DNA of 64,000 nt from Hyphomonas sp. UBA5111 (GCA_002414505.1 DHZF01000093.1:16806-80805), one strand, 5' to 3'; numbered from the stretch's first letter, positions 1 through 9,382 are shown. The notes: generated by a model not told the origin, from the letters alone. Numbers and translations: made by a program.

Positions 1-99
1 TATGGCGAAATGCGCGACGTCCTGAATGTGATCGATTTCTTCATCCGTCCGGAATCGGACTTTGTGACCGGACAAACCCTATACCTTGGCGGTGTCTGA
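1..99 (+). CDS. SDR-family oxidoreductase, C-terminal fragment
   Basis: Only the last 32 codons lie in the window; the frame is open from base 1 to a TGA at 97-99. The tail ends in VTGQTLYLGGV, which matches the C-terminal 'VTGQxLxVDGG' strand of classical short-chain dehydrogenase/reductases of the FabG type. In that family this segment closes the Rossmann fold. The next gene starts three bases later, so the two are probably co-transcribed. Substrate cannot be told from this piece, but a ketoacyl or sugar reductase feeding the adjacent ligase is plausible (inference). Confidence 0.75.
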   Translation, partial: YGEMRDVLNVIDFFIRPESDFVTGQTLYLGGV

Positions 100-102
100 T
101 CA

Positions 103-1452
103 ATGCTTCCCTCAATGCTGGATATCATGGCCGAGCGGTTCGCTCATGCGGGGCAAAAAATCGCCCTAGCGACGGACCACTCGGCTTTCACCTACGATGA
201 ACTCCAGCAATCCATACAGGCTTGGGAGGATCGGCTCGCGAGTGAAGACATTTCTGCCGGCAAAGTTGTTCTCCTTCGCGGAGACTTCACTCCCGGCGGA
301 ATAGGTGCACTATTTGCACTGATGCGGGCGGGTGCAATCACCATTCTGCTCTCACCCTCCAGTTTCGAAAAGCAGCAGGAATTCGCCAAAGTTGGCGAGG
401 CCCAAATGTGTGTCGATGCTATTGACGGCACAATCACACCCCAGCAATACAATGGCGAGCACCCTCTCTACAAAGAATTGATTGCCAGGGGCGAGCCTGG
501 CATAGTCCTGTTTTCTTCCGGGTCGACTGGCGTCTCCAAAGGCACCGTGCATAGCGCTGCAAAGCTCCTTGAAAAGTTCCGCGCAGGGGGAAAGGACTTT
601 CGAACGCTTGCCTTTCTTCTCTTTGATCATATCGCCGGACTGGATACGCTATTTTACAGTCTGGCGAATGAGAGCACGCTTGTCCTACCGAAGAGCCGGA
701 CGCCTGAAGATGTCTGCAGGCTGATTTCTGAACAGCGCGTGGAAGTCCTGCCTACCTCCCCGAGCTTTCTCAATCTGCTCCTGCTGTCGGGCGCGCATAA
801 ACGCCATGATCTCAACTCCCTGAAAATCATCACCTATGGATCAGAGATGATGTCTGAAGCGACGTTGGAGCGTTGCTCGGCAGCGTTCCCCGACGTCCGG
901 CTCATTCAGAAATATGGCGCTTCCGAAACAGGCGCTTTGCCAACCCAGTCCCGGTCAAACACTTCTACCTGGCTAAAGCTCGGGGGTGAGGGGTTCGAAT
1001 GGCGCGTGCGGGATGGCTTGTTCGAAATTCGGGCCAAAACCGCTATGCTGGGCTATCTGAATGCCCCAAGCCCGTTCACGGACGACGGCTTCTTCATGAC
1101 AGGCGACCGGGTCGAGATAGATGGGGAGTATGTTCGCTTTCTTGGACGGGACTGTGACATCATCAATGTCGGGGGTCAAAAAGTCTTCCCGGCGGAGGTG
1201 GAAAACCTGCTGCAGCAAGTCCCAGGGGTGAAAGAAGCCGCCGTGTATGGCGAACCCCATGCCATTCTGGGTTCAGCTGTCATCGCCAAGATCCACCCCA
1301 CATCGAATGAACCCAAAGCAGAGCTTCGCAAACGCATTCGCGCCGCTCTGTCCGGCAAGCTGGAAGGCTACAAAATTCCGCAGAAATTTGTCTTCACCGA
1401 AGAAGCCCTGACGACGGAACGCTTCAAGGTAATCCGCCGGACAAGTTCATGA
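103..1452 (+). CDS. AMP-dependent acyl/aryl-CoA ligase (ANL superfamily)
   Basis: A 449-residue adenylate-forming enzyme. Visible core motifs are the phosphate loop FSSGSTGVSKG (about residues 136-147), the A5 motif YGASETGALP (about 270), A7 TGDRV (about 332), GRDCDIINVGGQKVFPAEVE and a C-terminal FKVIRR carrying the expected catalytic lysine. It should activate a carboxylate as acyl-AMP and pass it to CoA or a carrier thiol. At 449 residues it is shorter than typical fatty acyl-CoA synthetases (500-560), more like aryl or amino-acyl activating members. It follows an SDR gene by 3 bp and overlaps a thioesterase gene by 4 bp (ATGA). The substrate is unknown; a role in acylating the polysaccharide or its lipid carrier is inferred only from context. 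Confidence 0.85.
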   Translation: MLPSMLDIMAERFAHAGQKIALATDHSAFTYDELQQSIQAWEDRLASEDISAGKVVLLRGDFTPGGIGALFALMRAGAITILLSPSSFEKQQEFAKVGEAQMCVDAIDGTITPQQYNGEHPLYKELIARGEPGIVLFSSGSTGVSKGTVHSAAKLLEKFRAGGKDFRTLAFLLFDHIAGLDTLFYSLANESTLVLPKSRTPEDVCRLISEQRVEVLPTSPSFLNLLLLSGAHKRHDLNSLKIITYGSEMMSEATLERCSAAFPDVRLIQKYGASETGALPTQSRSNTSTWLKLGGEGFEWRVRDGLFEIRAKTAMLGYLNAPSPFTDDGFFMTGDRVEIDGEYVRFLGRDCDIINVGGQKVFPAEVENLLQQVPGVKEAAVYGEPHAILGSAVIAKIHPTSNEPKAELRKRIRAALSGKLEGYKIPQKFVFTEEALTTERFKVIRRTSS

Positions 1453-1874
1453 CTACGCAACAGCGATCCAAAATTCCTGTAGGCTTTGAGCCAGCACCAG
1501 CTCGTGGACCCTTCCTCGAAATGAACGGCCCCATTTGGCGAAAGCCAGGGCAACACGGTGAGCCTCCTATTTTCGGATTTGTCGCCGAGGATCGCCACAC
1601 GAACGGTCTTGGTGTCCTGCATGGCGGCATGATGGCGGCGTTTCTCGACAATGCGATGGCGCAATCAATTTATGATCGGCACAAATGCCGGCTCGTAACG
1701 CTCGACCTTTCGGTCTCCTACAAGCATGTTGTCCCAAAGCAACGCTGGTTGGAAGCGCGCGTCTCTCTAGAGACTACGGATGAAAATCGCATAGAAGCCA
1801 AAGTCGAAGCGATGTGCCGAAATATGCTCTGCGCCGAAGCCCGGGGTGTATTTCAGCTCTTTCCGAGACACTAG
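1449..1874 (+). CDS. PaaI-type hotdog thioesterase
   Basis: A 141-residue single hotdog-fold protein with the PaaI/4HBT signature GVLHGGMMAAFLD at about residues 54-67, where the HGG turn and following acidic residue form the thioesterase site in the family. Such enzymes hydrolyse acyl- or aryl-CoA thioesters in the cytosol. Its ATG overlaps the TGA of the upstream ligase (ATGA), so the two are translationally coupled; a ligase-thioesterase pair could act as proofreading or as opposite steps on one CoA thioester. The physiological substrate cannot be read from the sequence. Confidence 0.85.
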   Translation: MTTQQRSKIPVGFEPAPARGPFLEMNGPIWRKPGQHGEPPIFGFVAEDRHTNGLGVLHGGMMAAFLDNAMAQSIYDRHKCRLVTLDLSVSYKHVVPKQRWLEARVSLETTDENRIEAKVEAMCRNMLCAEARGVFQLFPRH

Positions 1875-2118
1875 ACCACAAACTAAAAACCACCCTGACT
1901 TTCTCGAACGCGTTGCCGTCAAACTCTGCGTCGCAGGCAGAAACCAAGGGGTTAAACAGCCCAAAATCATATCAACTTCTAGCCGAATCGCCTCTGACCG
2001 ATCCGAGAACAGGAATTGATTGTGAGACCTTCGTTCGGGGACCGTCATCAAGCTTTACGGAGCCACGCCGGAACGGTACAAAAATTGCTTCTTGCGTCAG
2101 GGAGCAACATGAATCGAG

Positions 2119-3036
2119 ATGGGTGAACCGGCGTTGGAAATCACAATCGCATTCGGAGTAGATACGGCATACGTCCCCCACATGGCGGCGACGATCGCAT
2201 CGATCATTTCAAACAGCAAAGACTGCCAGTTTCGCTTCTTTGTCATCCATGATGGCATCTCCGATGAGGACAGGAAGCAAGTTGAGGCGGTCGCCCCCGG
2301 ACACCAGTTTGAATGGCCTGTCATCACTGACAGCCGCATGCTGAATCTGGGCACTCGGCATCATATAAACCGCTCGACCTATTACCGCTTCGCCATACCT
2401 GAGCTGTTGCCCGCCACCACCTCCAAAGTGCTTTATCTCGACTCCGACCTCGTCGTCCTTCGCGACATTCGAGAGCTCTGGAATACCGATATGCAGGGGC
2501 ATCCAATTGCAGCCGTGCAGGATCCGATGGTCGACTACAAGGGGTTTGCCAAGCGTTGGGATTTACCTGCGTCCGAGAGAGGGTACTTCAATGCGGGCGT
2601 GCTCTTGTTCGACCTGGATTACATCCGGTCACAAAACGTATTTGAACCGGCCTTCGATCTCATGCTCAATCGTTGGGACGATCTGGATTTTGGAGATCAA
2701 TGCATTCTCAATATCCTGTTCTGGGATAACTGGATGAAACTGGATCCCACCTGGAATGTCCAACGCTGTATGGTCTTGCAGGAGCCCAATCACACCGCTT
2801 ATGCCGACGCGAGCGCCTTCCCGACCGGCCGGCGCCCGAAAATTATACACTACACAGAACATAACAAACCATGGTCGGTCGATGCCTACCACCCGTACCC
2901 GTGGAGCTACTACAAATATTTGCGGCATACCCCTTATTGGAAAGAGATAAATCGCAAGGCGCAAACAAACTTTTTCAAACTGCTTCGCCGATACATCAAA
3001 ACGCAGCTCAACTTCATGGCTCTACGCAGCGACTGA
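2119..3036 (+). CDS. Family 8 glycosyltransferase
   Basis: A 305-residue GT8 enzyme (LgtC/GspA/glycogenin type). The N-terminus ITIAFGVDTAYVPHMAATI is the usual GT8 nucleotide-binding strand, the metal-binding DxD lies in KVLYLDSDLVVL (about residue 107), and IIHYTEHNKPW (about 240) is the family's C-terminal His-x-x-x-Lys-Pro-Trp signature. GT8 members are retaining transferases, usually of UDP-glucose or UDP-galactose, acting on lipopolysaccharide or capsule at the inner membrane face. A 244-bp gap separates it from the thioesterase. Its TGA shares a base with the ATG of the following GT2 gene, so the two are coupled. Donor and acceptor are unknown. Confidence 0.9.
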   Translation: MGEPALEITIAFGVDTAYVPHMAATIASIISNSKDCQFRFFVIHDGISDEDRKQVEAVAPGHQFEWPVITDSRMLNLGTRHHINRSTYYRFAIPELLPATTSKVLYLDSDLVVLRDIRELWNTDMQGHPIAAVQDPMVDYKGFAKRWDLPASERGYFNAGVLLFDLDYIRSQNVFEPAFDLMLNRWDDLDFGDQCILNILFWDNWMKLDPTWNVQRCMVLQEPNHTAYADASAFPTGRRPKIIHYTEHNKPWSVDAYHPYPWSYYKYLRHTPYWKEINRKAQTNFFKLLRRYIKTQLNFMALRSD

Positions 3037-4214
3037 TGACGGATACCTTGACCACCACCGTTATTATTCCAACCTACAACCGGGCGGAGTATCTTGTGGA
3101 AACACTGGAAAGTGTCCTTTCACAATCGCTGGCTCCAGGTGAGATCATCGTCGCGGATGATGGCTCTACAGACAACACTCCAGAGCGCATGTCAGCCTAT
3201 AGCGACCGCGTGCGATACTTGCGAAAAGAGAATTCCGGCAAAGCCGACACATTAAACCAGTGTATCGAACTCGCTCAGCATCCCCTTATCTGGATCGTGG
3301 ATGACGACGACATTGTTCTGCCTCATGCCCTTGAAACCATGACAGACCTCATCGCCCGGAATCCGGAAGCAGGGTTTTCGTACGGCTGTTATGAAAGGTT
3401 TTCCACGAACGAGAAGACCGGCCAAACCAAGATCATGGATTGCGGTCATTGGCAGGACTTGCCGGCGGACATGTTCTTCATCGCAACCATGCGGGACATG
3501 TTTGTGCATCACCCTGGACTGCTCGTTCGCAAGACAGCCTATAAATCAGTTGGGCCGTTCCAGATGGATCTGCCACGCTCAGAAGATTACGAAATGCTCG
3601 TGAGGTTGGCGCGTCAGTTCCCCGGGGTTGGCACCCAAGAGATTGTGTTCCGGCAGCGCCAGCATGACGGCCTTCGAACCGGCGGCTTGCGCGCTGACCA
3701 ACGGACCGAGAACTGGCAGCAAGAACAGAAGCTCCTATTCCGACGGATTCACAAGGATAGCTCCCTCGCTGATTTTCTTCCTCGAAACACAACCCGCTCT
3801 AAAATTTTGTCCCAATCCGAGCAAAGGCAGGCACTTATCAGTCGAGGCTCGATTATGGCGCGGAAAAAGCTCTGGTCCCTCGCCTGTGAGGATTATTTCC
3901 AAGCCAGCCAGCTTTTGCCAGATCAGGCATTGACCCCCCCGGAAGTGGAAGCGCTTCGTATGGCCGTCTTTTCCAAATATGGATGTGACGAAATCATTGA
4001 TGATCCCCATGTCGCAGAACAGATCAGGTCTCTGCGCGTTTGCAAGCCTGTCGGAGTACAAATCACGGCGACCCTTGCCAAAGCTCTCCTCTGGTTCGTG
4101 CGTGATGCAGTCACTCGAGGGAAGATAGGTCGCGCCCTCCATTTTGGGCGCATCATTCTGACTCTCTCCACCGATCAGGGTGAGAGACGAACAGAATCGG
4201 TCAGAACGCAGTGA
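3036..4214 (+). CDS. Family 2 glycosyltransferase with long C-terminal extension
   Basis: The start chosen is the ATG overlapping the stop of the GT8 gene (TGATG), giving 392 residues; the frame is open further upstream but that would run deep into the GT8 gene. Residues 1-110 are a GT-A fold: TVIIPTYNRAEYL, VADDGSTDNT and the DxD-containing WIVDDDDIVLPHALE (about 87). Residues beyond about 240 form a helical extension that is not part of the GT2 catalytic domain and may bind a partner. It would add one sugar to the lipid-linked repeat. A run of seven C (3934-3940) lies in the coding sequence. The flippase GTG overlaps its stop by 4 bp. Confidence 0.88.
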   Translation: MTDTLTTTVIIPTYNRAEYLVETLESVLSQSLAPGEIIVADDGSTDNTPERMSAYSDRVRYLRKENSGKADTLNQCIELAQHPLIWIVDDDDIVLPHALETMTDLIARNPEAGFSYGCYERFSTNEKTGQTKIMDCGHWQDLPADMFFIATMRDMFVHHPGLLVRKTAYKSVGPFQMDLPRSEDYEMLVRLARQFPGVGTQEIVFRQRQHDGLRTGGLRADQRTENWQQEQKLLFRRIHKDSSLADFLPRNTTRSKILSQSEQRQALISRGSIMARKKLWSLACEDYFQASQLLPDQALTPPEVEALRMAVFSKYGCDEIIDDPHVAEQIRSLRVCKPVGVQITATLAKALLWFVRDAVTRGKIGRALHFGRIILTLSTDQGERRTESVRTQ

Positions 4215-5701
4215 CACCCTCCCCTTCCGACACCCCCACAAATGAACAACAAGATTCCACCGCGCCATCCTTAGGCAAGGCGATTCATCTCGGTATGGTC
4301 TGGAACTTCATCGGCTTCATCGGCTCGCAGGCATCCGGCTTTGTGATCTTCATTCTGCTAGCCATGAAGCTACCGCCGGAAATATTTGGCGTTGTAGCTC
4401 TTGCAGCCGTCGCAGCAGACATCATCAGTATGGATGGAAGATTTGCCTGTATGGACGCGGTGATGCAGGCCGACGATTTCAGTAAGAAGACTCTGAACAC
4501 ATCTTTCCTTGCGTTCTTTCTTGTCGCCCTGCCCTTCAGCATAGGAATGGTGCTTCTGGGAATATTTGTCGGGAAGATCGAAGGATATGAACTCGTTGGA
4601 GAGTTCCTGCCAATATTCGGACTGATGGTCCTCGCGGTTCCGTGGCTGGCGATCATGGACGCCATCATCATGCGAAATCTGGGTTTCAAGCAGATGACCC
4701 AGCGTTCCATCCTCGGCACGATCGCAGGAGGGATTGTGGGCATTGCCGTCGTCTTTTCTCCATACATGATATGGGCGCTTGTCGCGCAGAGACTGGTCAC
4801 GCTCGCCGTCGTCATACTGTTCGAATTCAGGTATACACGCTGGTTTCCCGGACGAGACGTGGACTGGAGCGCCACAATTCCCTTTCTGAAACGCTTCTTT
4901 CCCTTGCTCGCAATTTCCAGCCTGAACCAAGCCGCCCCCCGGATCACCATGGTTGTGTTCGGCGCAAGGTACGACACAGCGACCGTCGGCTTGCTACGCG
5001 CCGCAAATCGCATCGGCGATACGCTTCAGGGACCTCTCGTTAGCCCGATGATGGGGCTCTGGTTTCCCCTGATGACCAAGGTGCGTGGCGACAGAGCCGG
5101 AGAAGCCAATATATATACAAACATTATCTGGACAGCTTCCCTCCTGTCACTGCCAGCCTTTGCCGGTCTGGCGCTTATCTCGCAGGATGTTGCGACAGTG
5201 CTGCTGCCAGAATCCTATAGTGGGGTTGGTCCTATTCTCAGGGCCATCGCCATCATCAGCCTCCCGATCCCACTCGCCTGGTTCAACGCAATTGCGATGA
5301 CTGCGTTGGATATGAACAAGACGTCTCTTACATATACAATTGTAACAGTTACCATCACTGTCGGCGTGCTTCTTGCCATTCCAGACGTCACTCCGGCCAC
5401 CGCCATTATCGTTATGTCCGTACCAAGCTGGTTTATCGCGATATATGGGAATATTCTGATTCATCGCCGGATCGGCCTTGACCACGCACATCATTATTTT
5501 GGCATGGCGCCGGCCATTCTGGCCACGCTTGCCATGGTTGGCGTTGTTTCCATGCTTTATATGCTTGGCTCAGACTGGCCCGCAATTGTCAGATTAACAT
5601 CCAGCGCCAGCGCAGGTGCACTTGTATATGCCGGGTGGCTTTATATTTTCCATCGAAATTGGTTGATGGAGCGCGTTTCCCTTATCAGAGGCCGGGCCTG
5701 A
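4211..5701 (+). CDS. Wzx-type polysaccharide flippase
   Basis: A 496-residue, strongly hydrophobic protein with about 12-14 predicted membrane helices, of the MOP superfamily polysaccharide-transport group (RfbX/Wzx-like). Such proteins turn undecaprenyl-diphosphate-linked oligosaccharides over from cytosol to periplasm. The GTG start (GTGA overlap with the preceding TGA) follows a Pro/Ser/Thr-rich tail, then GKAIHLGMVWNFIGFIGSQ, a typical first amphipathic segment. It is the last gene of the plus-strand run that begins with the ligase or earlier, and converges on the MBOAT gene. A second flippase of the same kind lies at 18951-20498. Confidence 0.88.
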   Translation: MTPSPSDTPTNEQQDSTAPSLGKAIHLGMVWNFIGFIGSQASGFVIFILLAMKLPPEIFGVVALAAVAADIISMDGRFACMDAVMQADDFSKKTLNTSFLAFFLVALPFSIGMVLLGIFVGKIEGYELVGEFLPIFGLMVLAVPWLAIMDAIIMRNLGFKQMTQRSILGTIAGGIVGIAVVFSPYMIWALVAQRLVTLAVVILFEFRYTRWFPGRDVDWSATIPFLKRFFPLLAISSLNQAAPRITMVVFGARYDTATVGLLRAANRIGDTLQGPLVSPMMGLWFPLMTKVRGDRAGEANIYTNIIWTASLLSLPAFAGLALISQDVATVLLPESYSGVGPILRAIAIISLPIPLAWFNAIAMTALDMNKTSLTYTIVTVTITVGVLLAIPDVTPATAIIVMSVPSWFIAIYGNILIHRRIGLDHAHHYFGMAPAILATLAMVGVVSMLYMLGSDWPAIVRLTSSASAGALVYAGWLYIFHRNWLMERVSLIRGRA

Positions 5702-5767
5702 CCAGAGGTGAAAAGGGCAGCAGGTCGCGCCGATGCGTTATTTGCCTATCCGGATCCGACGCAGGGA

Positions 5768-7300
5768 TCAGAACTGGAAGTATACAAATTCCTTGAGGTC
5801 TCCGACTGACAAGAACGACAGCGTGAAGGCAAATCCGGCGAGGATAGCCGTCTTGCGCCAGTGCGCTCGAAGACGTGACTGAACCCGAAGCGATTGCTCA
5901 TGCCCGATCAAGCCTTCAACAATCTGCTGACTGTTAGGCGCGAAAAAGACGATCAGTGCGGCGAACGCCGGAAGACCGTATTGGGCCAATATCTGCGTAC
6001 GGGTACCGAAGGCGCCGGGAACCTCGACAGCTAGCGGACCTCCGAGCAACACCTGTTTCAGGTTCCATACAGCGTCTCCGCTAAACCCGTTTGCACCGCA
6101 CATGCCGGACAATACACGCATGGCCGTCTCAAAATCAGGAGACGCAAAAAATACCCAAGCAACCGTCACGGAAAGGAATGTGAGTACTATGCCCATCCAC
6201 TTGGGAATGACGAAGTAGCGCTCGTATCCTGGCAAGGCTGACTTCAGCTTCAGCCAGACGTGGTTCACCACAAGAAAGAGGCCGTGCAACCCGCCCCATA
6301 TCACGAATGTCCAGGCGGCTCCGTGCCACAAACCACCCACAAGCATGGTCACCATCAGGTTCACATATCGACGGGTCCGCCCCAGTCGATTTCCGCCAAG
6401 GGGAATGTACAGATGGTCTCGCAGCCAGCGCGAAAGTGTTATGTGCCATGTCCTCCAGAATTCAATGATCGAAACCGATTTGTACGGGGATGCGAAATTG
6501 AATGGGAGACGCACTCCGAACATCCGGGCCAGGCCAACAGCCATGTCCGAATAGCCTGAGAAATCGAAGTAAAGCCCAAACCCGAAAGCAAGCGAGCCGA
6601 TCCAGGCATCTATCAGTTGCGAAGGCGCCCCCCCCGGAGCGAAGACCGGTTGATGCAGTGCTTCAAGCGGATCTGCAATCAACACTTTCTTGGCCAAGCC
6701 GATAATAAAATACAAGACGCCCGCCGAGAAGGATACCCAATCGAACCGGAAGATCTCCTTCTTGCCGAATTGCGGCAACAGCTCGTTGTGATGAACAATC
6801 GGGCCGGCAATCAATTGCGGGAAGAAGCTCACGAACAACAGGTACTGAGGAAAGGAGTATCGGGGAGCACCGGGTTTCGATGAATCAACAAGATAGGCAA
6901 TTTGCTGGAAAGTATGAAAGGAAATAGCGAGTGGCAGAACGAGCGCCTGCACGGTAAAGTCTATTCCCGACAGGGCCGAAACGCCCTCGACAACGAACAG
7001 CCTATATTTGAAATAGGCCAACGCCAGTACGTTCAGGGTAACGCTGAGCGTCAAAACATATTGTGTCTGCTTGCGGGAGGTCTCCCTGACAGACAATATC
7101 CACCTGCTAAAGAGATAGTTCGCAGCAATCCACCCGATGAGGAGCAACAGGTATGCGACACTCCACAACCCGTAAAACAACAGCGAACATGCCGTCAGCC
7201 AGAGCCGCGCGGCCTCCTTCGATTGCCTTCCCAGAAGAAAGAACCCGATCAGCGTGACCGGTAAAAAGAGCGTTATGAAACCGAAGGAGTTAAACAGCAT
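5768..7300 (-). CDS. MBOAT-family O-acyltransferase (AlgI/DltB/PatA-like)
   Basis: A 510-residue multi-spanning membrane protein of the MBOAT family. The hallmark segment GGLWHGAAWTFVIWGGLHG (about residues 320-340) carries the conserved catalytic histidine, preceded by the family signature FWRTWHITLSRWLRDHLYIP. AlgI, PatA and DltB move acyl groups (usually acetyl) across the inner membrane and hand them to a periplasmic partner. The partner is probably the SGNH-like protein encoded three bases upstream in the same operon. The coding sequence holds a run of eight G on the sense strand (6628-6635, about residue 222); slippage there would truncate the protein. Acetylation of the locus polysaccharide is the likely role (inference). 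Confidence 0.92.
   Translation of the reverse strand: MLFNSFGFITLFLPVTLIGFFLLGRQSKEAARLWLTACSLLFYGLWSVAYLLLLIGWIAANYLFSRWILSVRETSRKQTQYVLTLSVTLNVLALAYFKYRLFVVEGVSALSGIDFTVQALVLPLAISFHTFQQIAYLVDSSKPGAPRYSFPQYLLFVSFFPQLIAGPIVHHNELLPQFGKKEIFRFDWVSFSAGVLYFIIGLAKKVLIADPLEALHQPVFAPGGAPSQLIDAWIGSLAFGFGLYFDFSGYSDMAVGLARMFGVRLPFNFASPYKSVSIIEFWRTWHITLSRWLRDHLYIPLGGNRLGRTRRYVNLMVTMLVGGLWHGAAWTFVIWGGLHGLFLVVNHVWLKLKSALPGYERYFVIPKWMGIVLTFLSVTVAWVFFASPDFETAMRVLSGMCGANGFSGDAVWNLKQVLLGGPLAVEVPGAFGTRTQILAQYGLPAFAALIVFFAPNSQQIVEGLIGHEQSLRVQSRLRAHWRKTAILAGFAFTLSFLSVGDLKEFVYFQF
6628..6635. repeat. Homopolymeric C8/G8 tract inside the MBOAT gene
   Basis: Eight consecutive C on the plus strand, read as eight G in the MBOAT coding strand at about codon 222 (within APGGAP). 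A one-base slip would shift the frame and remove the C-terminal half with the catalytic histidine. Whether the length varies in the population cannot be seen from one sequence. Confidence 0.6.
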
Positions 7301-7303
7301 TGC

Positions 7304-8254
7304 TCAGTCCGGCTTCTCTTGCTGCATCTTGTGCGCGATTAGCTGACTAAGTTCCTGAGCATAAGGCGGCATCAAGTGCACAGGATCGACAAACGCTTCA
7401 TCTTCCCACTGATATTTCTGCCCATCCAGGAAGATAGCCGTTCCCGATAATTCTGCCTCAACGCGTTCGGTCCAGGCGGCAATCTTTTCTCTGTCCGGGT
7501 CAAACATATCCGCCCATTCGGGCATAATCGGAATGGTGGCGACGACCAACTGGACATCGCGCGCCGCCAGGTCTGACGAGAACTGCCCCAGAGCGGCGTA
7601 ACACGCCTCGTTAATCGCTATCGGTGGCCTCCAGTCTACCGGCTCCTTCATAACGCTGGTGCCATACTCATCAAGGACGCCTAGGCTTTGAGCCTCTTCT
7701 GCACTCGGATCTCCGGAAGTGCGCCGCTGGGCCTGCGAGAGAATGTATCCAAGCCGCGGATTCAGCAAAAATGGCACCCAGGCCGGCACCTGCCGGCGAA
7801 TGTATCTTTTCGCCAGCCAAGTATTCATGAATTCTGCTGTGTTTGCCTCGCAATGCTCAAAATCTCGCGGCGCGAGCACAATGATGATCGTATCGATCCG
7901 CGGCGCCAGTTCGAGCAGCAAATTCGTGTAGTAGCTGGTTTCATGTATCCGCAAATGACATGGCGCCGCGTTTATGACCTTCCGATCATCGCCAAGGAAC
8001 GGCGCCATTTCGAGATTTCTCCAAGTCGCGGACGATCCTACACCGGCCAGAGTCACTTCGCTCAGGTCGGAATAGCGGAGAAATTCCAGCTTTACGTCAA
8101 TGCAGGGAGTCCCAACCAATGGCGGTGGAGGCAGCAGAGAATTAGCGCCAAGGATCTTGAAGCCGGCAATGGCGACGGCAAACAAAAGAATAAAGGTCAG
8201 CGCAACGTAGCGAAACCAGCCCGAAGCAGTATCGACTGTCGTCTGATCAACCAC
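7304..8254 (-). CDS. SGNH-hydrolase-like periplasmic acyltransferase (AlgJ/AlgX/DltD type)
   Basis: The start used is a GTG with a GGGGGA Shine-Dalgarno about ten bases upstream, giving 316 residues; a longer frame from GTG at 8320 has no ribosome site. One membrane helix (YVALTFILLFAVAIAGF, about residues 15-31) anchors the protein with the rest in the periplasm. The GVGSS loop supplies a candidate nucleophilic serine, and DPVHLM near the C-terminus supplies the Asp-x-x-His of SGNH enzymes. AlgJ, AlgX, PatB and DltD of this class take acyl groups from an MBOAT partner, and here the MBOAT gene follows after three bases. The acceptor is probably the polysaccharide made by this locus. Confidence 0.8.
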   Translation of the reverse strand: MVDQTTVDTASGWFRYVALTFILLFAVAIAGFKILGANSLLPPPPLVGTPCIDVKLEFLRYSDLSEVTLAGVGSSATWRNLEMAPFLGDDRKVINAAPCHLRIHETSYYTNLLLELAPRIDTIIIVLAPRDFEHCEANTAEFMNTWLAKRYIRRQVPAWVPFLLNPRLGYILSQAQRRTSGDPSAEEAQSLGVLDEYGTSVMKEPVDWRPPIAINEACYAALGQFSSDLAARDVQLVVATIPIMPEWADMFDPDREKIAAWTERVEAELSGTAIFLDGQKYQWEDEAFVDPVHLMPPYAQELSQLIAHKMQQEKPD

Positions 8255-8613
8255 CGCTTCCCCCGTCCTGACTAGGCATATCCCTGTAAAGCAAACAAAG
8301 TCTGCCAGTACACCCGCCACAAAATACAGGAATGTTGAAGTTGGCTGATACTAATAGCCTCCTTCCCTGCATATTCATTCGTAAATGCTTAGAGATCGCT
8401 CGTCTACTGAAGACGAAACCGGGATAGCGCAAATACGCAACTGACAATATTTTGCGCAGTCCATGGAAGAAGATTTTGCGAGTTCGCCGAACGCCATGCG
8501 CGCGCAAGCAATCGCATGCGGAAAGCGGGCGGCAGCACTCACAAGCCTCAAAAAGACATCGGATCGCGACAGGAATTTTCGTCTGCGTCCAATTCCCTCC
8601 AGGTCAGATGACC
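8255..8613. other. Intergenic region upstream of the acylation pair
   Basis: About 360 bp between the stop of the nucleotidyltransferase gene and the start of the SGNH-like gene, both on the minus strand. It should contain the promoter of the SGNH-MBOAT pair. Short open frames exist on both strands but have poor starts and no recognisable product. A GCATGCG-rich patch around 8495-8525 can fold, but no clear T-tract follows it, so no terminator is called. Confidence 0.5.
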
Positions 8614-9372
8614 TCAGCTCTCACCACTTGTCAGCCGTCTGCGAATTGCCATGTCATTTGCCGCTTCGAGGCTGGAGACGTCGTTGAGGTTGATATACTC
8701 ACCGGTTAGGTCGAACGCGGCAACATCGTGCCCATCCCTAATGAGCCCATCGACGAAGCTCACAAAGTCAATGGAAGGCCGACCTTTGTCGTATTCCTGC
8801 TCAAGCAAGGCAAAGACCTTCGGGTCCACAAGGAATGTCGCCATGCCCAGAATATCATTCTGCACGTTCACGGGGTTCTCTACCAACCGGATAATCCGGG
8901 ACCCATTACGTTCGACAGAGAAATTCCTTTTGATGATTTCGGGATCGCTCTCCTGCTTCACCGCCACAGTCACCAACTGGTCCTGATATCCGCTGGAGAT
9001 CATGTCCTTCAGGTTCGAACCGAGATAGAATTCATCACTGAGCATGATACAGGCATGGCGGCTCGCCAAATAAGGCTTCGCCAGCACGACGGACCACGCC
9101 CAACCCCGGTCAAGATGCTGGTTCTCAATGTAGGAAATCCGGACGCCGAAATCTTTTCCGTCTCCAAACGTTTCCCGAACAGCGCCGCCCATGTACCCCA
9201 CGACAATGACAATTTCGGATATTCCCAAATCATCACGCATGATGTCGATCGTCCGCGCGATATTGGACCGCCCGTCAATCTCGAACAGCCCCTTGTGAAT
9301 CTCGTAGCTATAGGGCCTGGCCCTGATACCGCTGCCGGCGGCCGGAATAATCCCAAGCAGAGAGTTTGTCAT
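8614..9372 (-). CDS. Sugar-1-phosphate/phospho-substrate nucleotidyltransferase
   Basis: A 252-residue Rossmann-like NTP transferase. The N-terminus LLGIIPAAGSGIRARP is the G-x-G-x-R nucleotide loop and HKGLFEIDG supplies the usual lysine; DEFY near residue 105 sits where the metal-binding aspartate of the family is expected. Members join a sugar-1-phosphate or phospho-alcohol to NMP, releasing pyrophosphate. At 252 residues it resembles the short cytidylyl/thymidylyl enzymes rather than the GlmU fusion. ATG with GAGG nine bases upstream. It lies 10 bp after the MtnK-family kinase gene and is third in a three-gene minus-strand operon, so its substrate is probably the kinase product (inference; see findings). 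Confidence 0.85.
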   Translation of the reverse strand: MTNSLLGIIPAAGSGIRARPYSYEIHKGLFEIDGRSNIARTIDIMRDDLGISEIVIVVGYMGGAVRETFGDGKDFGVRISYIENQHLDRGWAWSVVLAKPYLASRHACIMLSDEFYLGSNLKDMISSGYQDQLVTVAVKQESDPEIIKRNFSVERNGSRIIRLVENPVNVQNDILGMATFLVDPKVFALLEQEYDKGRPSIDFVSFVDGLIRDGHDVAAFDLTGEYINLNDVSSLEAANDMAIRRRLTSGES

Positions 9373-9382
9373 AAGAAGGCCT

